A program made the translations under genes and the position numbers. From Ramlibacter rhizophilus (lineage in GTDB: Bacteria; Pseudomonadota; Gammaproteobacteria; Burkholderiales; Burkholderiaceae_C): DNA of 64,000 bases. Numbering within the stretch: position 1 is the stretch's first letter; the number at the start of each line of letters is the position of its first letter. The notes under the pieces are model-generated. The model did not search any database. It was not told where the DNA came from and saw only the letters and a program-made list of their open reading frames with translations. Below are positions 37,537-46,447 of this stretch, in pieces. The DNA is taken from positions 186,001 to 250,000 of the forward strand of contig NZ_SMLL01000002.1 of the NCBI RefSeq assembly GCF_004681965.1, given 5' to 3'.

Positions 37537-39040
37537 CACTGAGCTCCTGTGTCAGGCGTGCGTACTTCTGAGCGGCCGTTTGCTCCTCTTGATCTGCCGC
37601 GTAGAGCCGCTGCTTCTTCTCTCCCACCGACTTCACAAGCTCCTCATCAGCCCCCCAATCGCGAGCGAGCAGCTCTTTGATTTCGACCTGAACATTTGAC
37701 CTTCTCGCGTAGCCTTCGTAAGAGACCTCAACTTCCATTAGCTTCATGAAAAGCTGAGGAGCTATGCCGTGTTCAGCACACAAAGTACGAATCAAATTCG
37801 CTTCCTCTGCACCGAAGATGAAGTCATCGGTCCCTTGCCACTGGCGCGCCTGAGACGCACCCATTACCTCGTCAAAAATCCGTGGGACGGAGTCGTCCCA
37901 ATCGGGCTCGTTAGGGTCTTGACGCCACTCAACTCGGATCTGCTCCAGCTCATCGTGCGTGATGAGCTCGTAGGCTTCGCCAGGATTATTCTCGTTAACC
38001 AGCTTCTGGTTCTCCAGCAGCTGCTTGAGCAGCTTTTTGCGAACCTCGAGCCGGTAAGGTCCAAGCACATGCTTTTCTTCGACAGGCTTTCCGGGCTCGC
38101 CAAGCTTGCCAGGCTTGTCTTGCTTGAGCACGACGGTGACAGAGCCATCGCGACGGCGCGCGCTGCGGTAATTCTTCTTCTGGTCCGGAAGAGTGGTCTC
38201 ATAAAGCTGATTTCGAAACTGCTGGAGCGGAATGAGCCAGGTATGACCGGTCTCGATCAGACCGTCCATCGCCCGATCCTTCGTGACGACGGTGCACACC
38301 CAGCATCCGAACCGAGAGTTGCCGCACGAGGGCGTCGACGAGTCAATTACGAGGGGGCACTCCCCCGCGTTTGAGTCCTTGTACAAATCAAAGAGCGCTT
38401 GATGATCGCCCCCCCAGGGAGCGGGTCCGGAAAATAGGTACTCCCAAACGTCGTCCGCGGACCATTGGTCGATGGGCGTGAAGACGTAAGCGTTAGGAAG
38501 CGTCGTGTGTCGTGCCAAGCGCGAGCCCTGAATGCGATGCTTTCGCATCACTTGCGCGCGTGAGGAGGACTCCTCAAGTCGAGACCCAAGTACAACGACG
38601 ACTTCGCCGAAGGCGGCTACCTTTTCGGTGATGAACTCGCTGACGGGGTCGATCTTCATGCGTTCAGTGCACCACCTGAATTGTCGTGTCGGCGCAGGAT
38701 AGCCTTTGCCAAGCAGATTGACCCAGAACGTCTGATCAAGCCTTGGAACCACTGGCTTGGCGACATTGAGGGGGAGCTTGAGCCCTTCGGCGGCGTCGTG
38801 CATGCTCGCCAATGTGTCTTTGATGAGATTGACGACCAGCGGAGTCTCAACCAAGGTGTCGGAAGACACCACAAAAACCGGCTTAAGCCGCTTTTCCTGC
38901 GGCAGCTCCATCAGCGCCTCAAAGACAAGCCGCACAACGGCGGTGGAATCTTTGCCTCCGCTATAGCCGATGACCCAAGGCCTCGCATCAGAAAGGTAGA
39001 TGGACGCAATGTCCGTCTTCGTTTGTTCAAGGTGCTTCAA
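37526..39040 (-). CDS. dndC: DNA sulfur modification protein DndC (PAPS-reductase-like)
   Basis: This 504-residue ATP-pyrophosphatase has the PP-loop GYSGGKDSTAVVRL near residue 28. FRWCTERMK and the downstream SCGNSRFGCWVCTVV supply cysteines that hold the [4Fe-4S] cluster of DndC. DDVWEYLFSG is another family block. It activates the DNA backbone and takes part in sulfur transfer. The start is a TTG at 39040 with AGGAGGG upstream. It follows dndB by 16 bases and overlaps dndD. Confidence 0.95.
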   Translation of the reverse strand: MKHLEQTKTDIASIYLSDARPWVIGYSGGKDSTAVVRLVFEALMELPQEKRLKPVFVVSSDTLVETPLVVNLIKDTLASMHDAAEGLKLPLNVAKPVVPRLDQTFWVNLLGKGYPAPTRQFRWCTERMKIDPVSEFITEKVAAFGEVVVVLGSRLEESSSRAQVMRKHRIQGSRLARHTTLPNAYVFTPIDQWSADDVWEYLFSGPAPWGGDHQALFDLYKDSNAGECPLVIDSSTPSCGNSRFGCWVCTVVTKDRAMDGLIETGHTWLIPLQQFRNQLYETTLPDQKKNYRSARRRDGSVTVVLKQDKPGKLGEPGKPVEEKHVLGPYRLEVRKKLLKQLLENQKLVNENNPGEAYELITHDELEQIRVEWRQDPNEPDWDDSVPRIFDEVMGASQARQWQGTDDFIFGAEEANLIRTLCAEHGIAPQLFMKLMEVEVSYEGYARRSNVQVEIKELLARDWGADEELVKSVGEKKQRLYAADQEEQTAAQKYARLTQELSDAA

Positions 39041-39056
39041 GGACCCTCCTGCAATA

Positions 39057-40130
39057 TTAAGATTTTTCGAAAGCGAGGTCTTCCGGCGAGAGCTTTAGGC
39101 CGTAGACCGTTTTGATGGAATTCGCGGTCAGCTGCACACTGGTATTTGCCTTACTCAGGCGGCCGTTTTGAAGCGCCCTGCCCTCCCAAAGGCTGGCGTT
39201 TCTTCGTGACCAATCGACCTTGCGCAAGTGCTTTACACGGCTTCGCCAATCCTTCGGGTGCGCAGCAAGAAGCGCGGAGCCCGCGATGCCTAAGGCATGA
39301 AGCGTCACACCATGTGCATGTACAAACTCTTGGCGTAGCTCCGCTGTCGAGATTTGGCGGCTGCGCGCGCGCTCCCAATCAGGAATGCTTTCCCCGACTG
39401 CTTCCCAGTAGCTTTGAGCAAGCAGCTTCTCCTCAGTGCTGACAGTCTGCCGGGAGCTGGGACCGAGCAGCGCACGGCTCGCGTGTTTGATCCCGCTTAA
39501 TGTGAAAAGCTTCGTCGAGCGATTTGATATGGTTGATTTCTCCATCTCAGTGAGGCCCTTGAAAGTGACGCAGTTCGCAGCGAGGAAGCGCGCCAACTCA
39601 GACGCGGCGTCGCGATGGTCATAGAGCGTTGAGAGGGAGTGGCTTGGGCGAACTGCGTACTTGTTCAAGTCCGCGAACATCTGCTGGCTGCGCTGCAGCC
39701 CTTCGTCGGAGAAGAACAGCACCGGCACGTTCTCTTGCCCCAGTTCCGGGCGGTGCTTGACCGCTTCCTCGATCGCAGCGCGCCGATGTTGTCCATCGTT
39801 GATGAGGATGCGAGCGCCCATGGGCACTTGGAGCATCCCCAACGGTGTATCCGCGCCACTGCTGCCGACAAAATTCACAGGACCGTCGACAGACGCGGTC
39901 AGCGCTGACAAGACGTACGAGGCTGGATGAGTAACGAGGTAGTCTGCGATCTCTGGGACCCGCGCCCGGTTCAAAGTCCTCTGAGCCCGCATCTCAGGCG
40001 GAACCTCCTCCTCGTCAAAGACGAAGATCTTAGGCACCAGCCTGAGCGGACACATTGCGATGTAAAACTCCCGTCTAGCCTGAACACCGCGCACGGCAGG
40101 AAACGAGTGGAAGTAGCTGTTTTCGCTCAT
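39057..40130 (-). CDS. dndB: DndB (DGQHR-domain protein; regulator of phosphorothioation)
   Basis: This 357-residue protein has the family motif MGARILINDGQHRRAAIEEA in the middle, preceded by VPEIADYLVTHPASYVLSAL and followed by LFADLN-like MFADLNKYAVRPSHSLS. The ParB/Srx-like DGQHR fold is typical. In other species DndB represses the dnd operon. ATG 40130 (MSENSYFHSFPAVRG) is preferred by similarity to DndB N-termini. An in-frame ATG ten codons earlier (40160) also has a fair site and would put the inverted repeat inside the gene. First gene of dndBCDE. Confidence 0.92.
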   Translation of the reverse strand: MSENSYFHSFPAVRGVQARREFYIAMCPLRLVPKIFVFDEEEVPPEMRAQRTLNRARVPEIADYLVTHPASYVLSALTASVDGPVNFVGSSGADTPLGMLQVPMGARILINDGQHRRAAIEEAVKHRPELGQENVPVLFFSDEGLQRSQQMFADLNKYAVRPSHSLSTLYDHRDAASELARFLAANCVTFKGLTEMEKSTISNRSTKLFTLSGIKHASRALLGPSSRQTVSTEEKLLAQSYWEAVGESIPDWERARSRQISTAELRQEFVHAHGVTLHALGIAGSALLAAHPKDWRSRVKHLRKVDWSRRNASLWEGRALQNGRLSKANTSVQLTANSIKTVYGLKLSPEDLAFEKS

Positions 40131-40135
40131 TTTAG

Positions 40136-40156
40136 CTTCCAAGCCCAACTTGGAAG
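40136..40156. promoter_or_regulatory. inverted repeat CTTCCAA-N7-TTGGAAG before dndB, candidate operator
   Basis: A perfect 7-base inverted repeat lies 6 bases upstream of the preferred dndB start, and a third half-site (CTTCCA) is at 40168-40173. It falls in the 116-base divergent spacer between dndB and the restriction-like operon. The spacing suggests a dimeric regulator, possibly DndB itself or the HhH/sigma-like protein. A GTTAC direct repeat (40200-40204, 40218-40222) is also present. Confidence 0.45.
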
Positions 40157-40246
40157 TCATTAAAACACTTCCAGGACTGCAGGTCAACGGAAGAGGCACG
40201 TTACCGTGGCGGCATTGGTTACGATAGCTGAGCAGGGGCGGGACGA

Positions 40247-41755
40247 ATGCAACAACTGACAACGCTAATAGTATCTTCGGGTTACGACGGGAGTACGCAG
40301 CGTCACGTTTTTGGAGATCAGATCCACCAGGCGGTGGTGACAGCTCTTCATTCGAGCTTTGAGCGCACAGCGATTCATGTGGGGTTTGGCGTACCGGACG
40401 AAAACGCAGTTCGCTCTGCGCTGGAGCAGTTGCCGCCGGGTGCCGTTGTCGCTTCAGATGCGGCGTGCGCCGTGTTTCAAGCTGAATGCAAGGTTGGCCA
40501 GCGGTGCGCGCTGCAAGCTTCTGGCCTGCAGTTCCACTATGTAGTGGGCTGGACGCGGGCTGAGACGTCCGAGCGGTCGCTGCCACCTTTTGCTTCTATT
40601 AGCCAGGCTCGCCATAGACCAAGGATGTCGTGGCTAGAAGCTTTGCACCATGAGCGACCGGAAGTTCACGCGCGCTTGCTTGCTGCGGGCGTGCAAGATG
40701 AAGACTCGTACGTAGAGCTCGACGCCGCCCTCCCGCTTCCTCTTCGCCTCGCCGTCGGACTGGCGCGCTATCGACATCTTGCTGGCGTAGAGGCTGACCC
40801 CGCCACGCTTCTTGATAACTTGAGTTGCGCACCACCATGGTTGCTCGCCCTTTCAGTCCACCAGCTAACGCTGAGCGTACGGCAAGCCAACGTGCTCAAC
40901 GAGCACAGCGTCAAGACAGTCGGTGATTTGGCGCGCTTCGGAAACTCTGGGCTCTTGAAGCTGCCTCGGATGGGGAGCAAGTCTTTGAGAGAACTTGCCG
41001 TGTTGATCTGCAACGCAATGACCGGGCGAGCAGAGGGGGTTCAGCCAGCCGAAGCCATCAATGAGGCATTAGGTTTTGCTCCTGGCGAGACGACCTTCGC
41101 CGCAGACTTTGACGTCATTGTGCGGCGCACGCTTCCAAAGCTGGAAGCGCAGGTTGTACTTGTACGCTCCGGTCAGGTGGGCGCAGGTCAAAGTCTGCGC
41201 GAAGCAGCCTCGTACCTTGGCGTAGTGGATTTGAGGCCCCTACGGCAAGCGGAGGAACGCGCAATCTCTACTCTTACAGAGCATCCGATCTGCGCGTACG
41301 TGACCCGTTTGATCACCGAGCATCTTGCCCGGCGCGCAGCCCCTCTGGAGCTCAACGCGCTCCACGTCGTTGATACATGGCTGGGCACCAACACTCAAGA
41401 TGCTGATCTCCACCGCTACTTCCTCACGAAGCTCGCGGACGATCATCTGCACTTTTGGCTGCTCGATGGTTGCTGGATAGTCAGTCGGCTTGGCAAAAGG
41501 GAATGGTATCGAGCGATCAACGCTGCGGCCTCGATGCTTGCGGACGTGCACGGCGAAGAACGGCTTCGGAGGGGACCGTCCGTCGCTCGTGCCGTGCTGC
41601 CAGATCGGGGCAGCGAGTTGCGCGATGTTCTGTTGGCGCACCTGCGCGAGCCGCATAAAGAGAGAAGTTCGCCGATTCAGACGAAGGACGCTGACCGCGA
41701 GCTCGCCTTGCGTTTGCGACGCGAAGTACTTAGACGACAGTTGGGGGTGCAATGA
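40247..41755 (+). CDS. HhH (RNAP alpha-CTD-like) and sigma-region-4-like protein, first gene of the restriction-like operon
   Basis: This is a 502-residue protein. Residues about 205-262 resemble an RNA-polymerase alpha C-terminal domain (LSVRQANVLNEHSVKTVGDL then ARFGNSGLLKLPRMGSKSLR). Residues about 300-350 (GAGQSLREAASYLGV then LRPLRQAEERAISTL) resemble the sigma-70 region 4 recognition helix pair. The N-terminal 100 residues and the C-terminus are unrecognised. It diverges from dndB and overlaps the helicase gene by 4 bases. It could be a sequence-specific DNA-binding subunit or a regulator of the module; neither is shown. Confidence 0.7.
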   Translation: MQQLTTLIVSSGYDGSTQRHVFGDQIHQAVVTALHSSFERTAIHVGFGVPDENAVRSALEQLPPGAVVASDAACAVFQAECKVGQRCALQASGLQFHYVVGWTRAETSERSLPPFASISQARHRPRMSWLEALHHERPEVHARLLAAGVQDEDSYVELDAALPLPLRLAVGLARYRHLAGVEADPATLLDNLSCAPPWLLALSVHQLTLSVRQANVLNEHSVKTVGDLARFGNSGLLKLPRMGSKSLRELAVLICNAMTGRAEGVQPAEAINEALGFAPGETTFAADFDVIVRRTLPKLEAQVVLVRSGQVGAGQSLREAASYLGVVDLRPLRQAEERAISTLTEHPICAYVTRLITEHLARRAAPLELNALHVVDTWLGTNTQDADLHRYFLTKLADDHLHFWLLDGCWIVSRLGKREWYRAINAAASMLADVHGEERLRRGPSVARAVLPDRGSELRDVLLAHLREPHKERSSPIQTKDADRELALRLRREVLRRQLGVQ

Positions 41756-43701
41756 CGCAACCCGTGTGGCGGTCTTTGAAGTCAGGGTATGCGACGCGTC
41801 ACGGCTCGCTGAAACATACTTTTTTCCTACCATGCTTTACCTGGTGCACGCGCTACCGCAGAGCAGCTGGATTCTTCTCAAGCTCCGCGCTATTGACCTG
41901 GGCTGAGGGGTTCAGAAGTAATCCAAGCCAAGACCAACTACAGCTGCAGTTACTAATATCGCCCGAACTATCCTCACCCGACAAGGCGGCATTGGAGCGA
42001 ACACTGGCCGAAGACCAATGCCGAGAAATCCTCACACGTAGCGCTGATCACCTGATCGAGTCGGTCCTCGCGCAATCCGGGTCCGATGTTGTCCGCGCAG
42101 ATTACCTGCTCTGGTTGATTGCGTCCGGACATCTGGAGCTCCGATTTGCGATCCCCGTCCACTTAAGCAATCCAGGGATGTTTCACCAAAAAATCGGCAT
42201 CTTTGACTTCGATGGAGAGGACAAGGTCGGCTTTGATGGATCTGCCAACGAGAGCGCTGGAGGTCATGAACGCAATTATGAGAGCCTGCAGGTATTTCGA
42301 AGCTGGGTCTCAGCAGATCTAGAGCGCGTGCAGTTTGTTGAGGAGGAGTTTGGCCAGCTCTGGCAAGGAGTCGACAAGGACCTGCTGGTCGAACCCTTGG
42401 GACCTTCGGTACTTGCAAAGATCAAGGAACGAGCACCAACCGCAAATCCATTTGCGCCCACGCCGCCAGCAGTGGTACAACCGCCACTCGAAGACGAGCG
42501 CTGGCGGCACCAAACGCAAGCGGCCGAGATCTTTCTTGCAAAACGCCGGGGCGTTTTGGAGATGGCGACCGGCACGGGCAAGACCAAGACGGCACTACGG
42601 ATTGCGAACGAGCTCTTCGCCCGTGGAGACATCGATTCAATCATCGTCACGACTGACGGTACAGACCTGCTAACCCAATGGTTCGAGGAGCTGGCCGAGT
42701 GGAGTTCACGACGTCCGCACAAGCTCGCCGTCTACCGTCACTTTGGAGCGATGCATGAGGGCATGCGCTACTTACTGGCGTCCAGTGGCGCCGCCCTGAT
42801 TGTTTCCAGGGCGCAACTCGCCAGATACCTGCCCCAGCTTACCGCAGCACAAAGCCGGCGCACGCTGGTCATTCACGATGAGGTCCACGGACTTGGAGCG
42901 CCCTCGCTCCGCGGCACGTTAGCGGGTATGCACCGCCAATACGGATATGTCCTTGGGCTGTCCGCCACACCAGAACGCGAATATGACAGCGAAGGCACCG
43001 CGTTCATTGCGAGTGAGATAGGCTCTGTCATCTTCCAGTTTCCCCTTGAGGAAGCAATCAGGCGAGGAATTCTTGTTGAATTCGACTATGTCCCACTCGA
43101 ATATGAGTTGACTGAAGGTGACCGAATCCGACTGAAGGCTGTATACAGCAAGAAGGCAGCGCGGCAGGCAAACGGCACGCCGATGTCGCAGGAGGAGCTG
43201 TGGACGGAGCTCTCCAAGGTTTATAAGACAGCTGAGATGAAGCCCTCGGTCTTCGACAACTATCTGGCGGACCACGGCTCGGTGCTCCAAGGGTGCATTT
43301 TGTTCGTGGAGGAGAAGTCGTACGGCGAACGAATACTCCCCATGCTTCACCAAGCGGGAGTGAAGTACAGAACCTATTACGCGGAAGACGACCGCGACCA
43401 TCTGGTGATGTTCGGTCGCGGCGAAATCGACTGCCTAGTGACCTGCCACAAAGTTTCGCAAGGCATCGATATTCGAAGCCTACGTACTGTCGTGCTCTTC
43501 TCGTCAGCCCGAGCTAAGTTAGAAACGATTCAACGGATCGGGCGCTGCCTGAGAAGCGATCCGAATAACCCATACAAGCGGGCACTCGTTGTGGACTTCG
43601 TTCTGACCGAAAACGGTGAACCCCGCGAGGGCAGCGCGGACCGGCAGCGGCTAGAGTGGTTAAGTGAGCTTTCTGAAGTGAGAAGGACAAATGCCAATTG
43701 A
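41752..43701 (+). CDS. phosphorothioation-linked restriction protein: PLD-like nuclease fused to DEAD/DEAH helicase
   Basis: This protein has 649 residues. N-terminal PLD-like domain (about 30-210) with one complete HKD motif, FHQKIGIFD (HxKx4D), followed by GSANESAGG. C-terminal superfamily-2 helicase (about 245-640): Walker A MATGTGKTKTAL, box II IHDEVHGLG, motif III LSATPER, and motif VI QRIGRCLR. I associate this architecture with the 'DNA phosphorothioation system restriction enzyme' family. It probably translocates on DNA lacking the sulfur mark and cuts it. The start ATG overlaps the previous stop (ATGA). Confidence 0.85.
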   Translation: MTQPVWRSLKSGYATRHGSLKHTFFLPCFTWCTRYRRAAGFFSSSALLTWAEGFRSNPSQDQLQLQLLISPELSSPDKAALERTLAEDQCREILTRSADHLIESVLAQSGSDVVRADYLLWLIASGHLELRFAIPVHLSNPGMFHQKIGIFDFDGEDKVGFDGSANESAGGHERNYESLQVFRSWVSADLERVQFVEEEFGQLWQGVDKDLLVEPLGPSVLAKIKERAPTANPFAPTPPAVVQPPLEDERWRHQTQAAEIFLAKRRGVLEMATGTGKTKTALRIANELFARGDIDSIIVTTDGTDLLTQWFEELAEWSSRRPHKLAVYRHFGAMHEGMRYLLASSGAALIVSRAQLARYLPQLTAAQSRRTLVIHDEVHGLGAPSLRGTLAGMHRQYGYVLGLSATPEREYDSEGTAFIASEIGSVIFQFPLEEAIRRGILVEFDYVPLEYELTEGDRIRLKAVYSKKAARQANGTPMSQEELWTELSKVYKTAEMKPSVFDNYLADHGSVLQGCILFVEEKSYGERILPMLHQAGVKYRTYYAEDDRDHLVMFGRGEIDCLVTCHKVSQGIDIRSLRTVVLFSSARAKLETIQRIGRCLRSDPNNPYKRALVVDFVLTENGEPREGSADRQRLEWLSELSEVRRTNAN

Positions 43702-43885
43702 TGAAGAACTTCGCACGGCGGTGCACCAGGCGGTCATTGCGGCACAGCAGCCGCGCTCTGTCGAAACACAGCTCCTTGCGCTACTGACCGCTTTGAGTGA
43801 AGGTGAGGTCACCGCCGAGACGCGGCTCCAGCGGGTGAACCTGCTTAAAGACGAGCTCGATTTGAGCCAGGTGCGGAGATTCTGA
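43691..43885 (+). CDS. small protein between the helicase and ATPase genes of the restriction-like operon
   Basis: This 64-residue, mostly helical protein (EELRTAVHQAVIAAQQPRSVETQLLALLTALSEGEV...) starts 11 bases inside the helicase gene and ends with TGA overlapping the next ATG (TGATG). Such strict coupling on both sides argues that it is translated. A small protein next to a CxC-motif ATPase is a recurring partner in my memory of such systems, but I could not verify this. No motif is visible. Confidence 0.7.
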   Translation: MPIDEELRTAVHQAVIAAQQPRSVETQLLALLTALSEGEVTAETRLQRVNLLKDELDLSQVRRF

Positions 43886-45858
43886 TGGATATCAAGCTCG
43901 AGAAGTGGGCATGCAGCGGCTTCCGTTGCCCCGACATGACGATCGACCTTGTCGCTGGCGACCATGTCCCGCGAGTGGCATTGATTCAGATGCCGAACGG
44001 GACGGGGAAGACGACAACGCTGACGCTGCTGAAGGCAACGTTAACGGGGACGGCGTCAGAGTGGACGCCTACCCAGCTTCAAGAAATCCGTCGGGCGGGC
44101 TCCAGTGTCGGCAAGTTCTCTGTGGACTTGCGAATCAACGAGCGGCCATTGAAGCTAGAGTTGACCTGCGACTTCGAAAGCGGTGCGGTGTCCTACACGA
44201 CGACCTCACCTGAGGTCGGTGGCTTCAACAAGGGCTGGGCCCCTCCTGCAGCAGTACGCCGTTTTCTGACGCGACGTTTCGTCGATCTCTTCGTGTTTGA
44301 CGGCGAGTTAGCTGCGAGCCTGCTAGACGCGAGAGAGACTAAGGCCGAGGAAGCAATTGAGACGCTCTGCCAACTAGACTTGCTGGACAGTGTTTCTGCT
44401 GATTGTGAAGCAGTGTGGGAGCGCGAGACCAGGTCTGGCGCAAAGAATGAAAAGGGCTTGGCTCGGTATAAGAATATCGAAGGGAAGCTAGTGCTGAGAC
44501 TTGATCTTCTCAGAAAGAATGTCGATTCAATGCGCCAGGAGTTAGCCGCAACGACAAAGAGGATCGAAGACCTGAACGCACAAGTTAAACGACTGGTCGA
44601 GCAGAACGGCCGCAACCGCGAGCTTTGGCATGAGAAGAACGGGTTGAAGCTTGAGAAAGAGCAGGCGCTTAGCGACGAACTCCGTATGCTAATGGCACAC
44701 ATGAGGCGTCCTGAGGCGCTGTGTCCTGACTTCGGCGGCTCGCTGCAAACCCTGAAAGCCAGCCTTGACAAGGTAAAGCTTCCAGACAGCACATCACGCC
44801 AATTCTTTCTCGAACTGTCCAAGGAACCGCTCTGCATTTGCGGGCGCCCAATCGGCCATGAGCAGAAGGAGACGATCCTTGGTCGCGCAGAAGAATTCCT
44901 TGGCGAAGAGCTCGCCGGAGTTCTAAACGCATTCAAGCAAGAAGTTGATCTGCTGGAGCCGCAGAGTCGATCGCTCGAGCTTCAGAAATCAAGCGAGAAG
45001 ATTTCTGAGCTGCGACACGCAATTGCGACGCTCATTTCCGAGATGACCGCGATTGAGAAGCTGTCACTTGCCGCGGCGGGGGAGGATCCAGAGAGCTATC
45101 GGCAGGAACTGATTCGATATGAGAGCAAAGCGCAGGAGCTAACTGATCAGCTTGAGGTACTCACCGGCACGGCCGCAGCCAAAGACACCGCAATGCTCAC
45201 CTCGCCGACAGAGGTGGACGATCTATTCGAGGTCGCGGCGGTGCAGCGCCAACTCAAACTCGTTCGAGAGGAGATCAGCCGGATCAACGGCACTCTAGAG
45301 CTCAGGCAACGGCTGGACCTCCTCAAGGAGATCTGCAAAGGCGCGCGAGATACGGCCAAGCTCATGCTCAAGAAAACGATTCTCGAGCGGGCTAATCATC
45401 GATTGCAGCAGGTCCTGAAGGGAGATCCGATCCAGATTAAGGACATTGATCGCTCTCTCGTTCTAGATGGACGCTCCTCCGGAAGCGCCGGGCAGAATCT
45501 TGCGATTGGGTATACGTTCTTGGCGCAGGCGCTCCACAAAGGCTCGCACGAATTTCCTTTGGTAGTTGATAGCCCCGCTGGCCCGCTCGATCACGACGTG
45601 CGACGAGAAGTGGCCTCCATGGTGCCTGGGTTGTGCAATCAGTTTGTAGCGTTCACTATTTCAACTGAGCGGGAAGCTTTTCTCGAGCCACTGGAGGCTA
45701 GCGCCGAAGGCGACGTGAAGTACATCACCGCATTTCGTAACTCTCCCGGAAACGCCTACCTGATGGCCAGATTACCTCCAGACCACGTCACCAATGGGCA
45801 GTCAAGTGTGGTGGAAGGCCGCGACTTCTTCGTCCAGTTCGCCGTCAAGGAGGAGTGA
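43885..45858 (+). CDS. SMC/DndD-like ATPase with a CxC motif
   Basis: This 657-residue ATPase has Walker A in MPNGTGKTTTL (residue about 38), a long coiled-coil middle, and a hook-like KEPLCICGRPIG (CxC, about residue 310) at the centre of the coiled coil, where Rad50 has its CxxC zinc hook. The signature is GRSSGSAGQNLAIGYTFLAQ and Walker B is LVVDSPAGPLDHD. It is related to DndD but is a distinct protein with its own operon place. It probably powers the restriction arm (inference). Confidence 0.85.
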   Translation: MDIKLEKWACSGFRCPDMTIDLVAGDHVPRVALIQMPNGTGKTTTLTLLKATLTGTASEWTPTQLQEIRRAGSSVGKFSVDLRINERPLKLELTCDFESGAVSYTTTSPEVGGFNKGWAPPAAVRRFLTRRFVDLFVFDGELAASLLDARETKAEEAIETLCQLDLLDSVSADCEAVWERETRSGAKNEKGLARYKNIEGKLVLRLDLLRKNVDSMRQELAATTKRIEDLNAQVKRLVEQNGRNRELWHEKNGLKLEKEQALSDELRMLMAHMRRPEALCPDFGGSLQTLKASLDKVKLPDSTSRQFFLELSKEPLCICGRPIGHEQKETILGRAEEFLGEELAGVLNAFKQEVDLLEPQSRSLELQKSSEKISELRHAIATLISEMTAIEKLSLAAAGEDPESYRQELIRYESKAQELTDQLEVLTGTAAAKDTAMLTSPTEVDDLFEVAAVQRQLKLVREEISRINGTLELRQRLDLLKEICKGARDTAKLMLKKTILERANHRLQQVLKGDPIQIKDIDRSLVLDGRSSGSAGQNLAIGYTFLAQALHKGSHEFPLVVDSPAGPLDHDVRREVASMVPGLCNQFVAFTISTEREAFLEPLEASAEGDVKYITAFRNSPGNAYLMARLPPDHVTNGQSSVVEGRDFFVQFAVKEE

Positions 45859-45861
45859 CAC

Positions 45862-46323
45862 ATGTCTTTCAAGCTTCGCACAGAAGTCGACGATTGGTTC
45901 TCTCGCATATACAAGGCGAAAGACTCGCCACTGTCGACAAAATTTGACTATTACTACTTGTGCCTGATGATGGGCTTTTCGCGAGGCAAGGCGACCCCCG
46001 TCACGAATGCGGTCGAATTTGTACAAAACTTTGTTCTCGATTACCGCTCAGTACAAAGCCAGATCATCGGTCTTCTGATCGCAACAGAGGCGCGCGCGCT
46101 AGGCATTGAGCTAACTAACCGGGCGCGCATCAAGGACCTGCTTTCTCGATACGTAAGTCCGGAGGCATCCGTTGCATTGACCCCTAAAGGATTTGAGAGG
46201 TTGAATGACTATGCAAATGGCGGGTTCAACGCGATTGTTGCGAGCTACCCTGAGGAACAGCCCTGGATTGCCAGCGATTTCATGCAATGGTATCAGCGAG
46301 CCATTTCAGCGCCCGTTTCCTGA
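45862..46323 (+). CDS. phosphorothioation-associated small protein (last gene of the operon)
   Basis: This 153-residue, mostly helical protein begins MSFKLRTEVDDWFSRIYKAK and contains FDYYYLCLMMGFSRGKAT, LIATEARALGIELTNRARIK and a C-terminal MQWYQRA. It lies 3 bases after the ATPase stop behind AAGGAGG, so it belongs to the operon. Size and position agree with the short 'dnd-associated' proteins described computationally. I cannot assign the exact family or a catalytic role. Confidence 0.7.
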   Translation: MSFKLRTEVDDWFSRIYKAKDSPLSTKFDYYYLCLMMGFSRGKATPVTNAVEFVQNFVLDYRSVQSQIIGLLIATEARALGIELTNRARIKDLLSRYVSPEASVALTPKGFERLNDYANGGFNAIVASYPEEQPWIASDFMQWYQRAISAPVS

Positions 46324-46447
46324 AGTCAAGGAGTTACTCGCCAAACAGGAGCAGTGTGGAGAAGGATTGCAGCAACGGACTCCCCCAATGTCCTGTGGCA
46401 TCTCCGCCATCGATAGTTCGTTGCCAGGCAGGTCGACGGGCGGCGCT

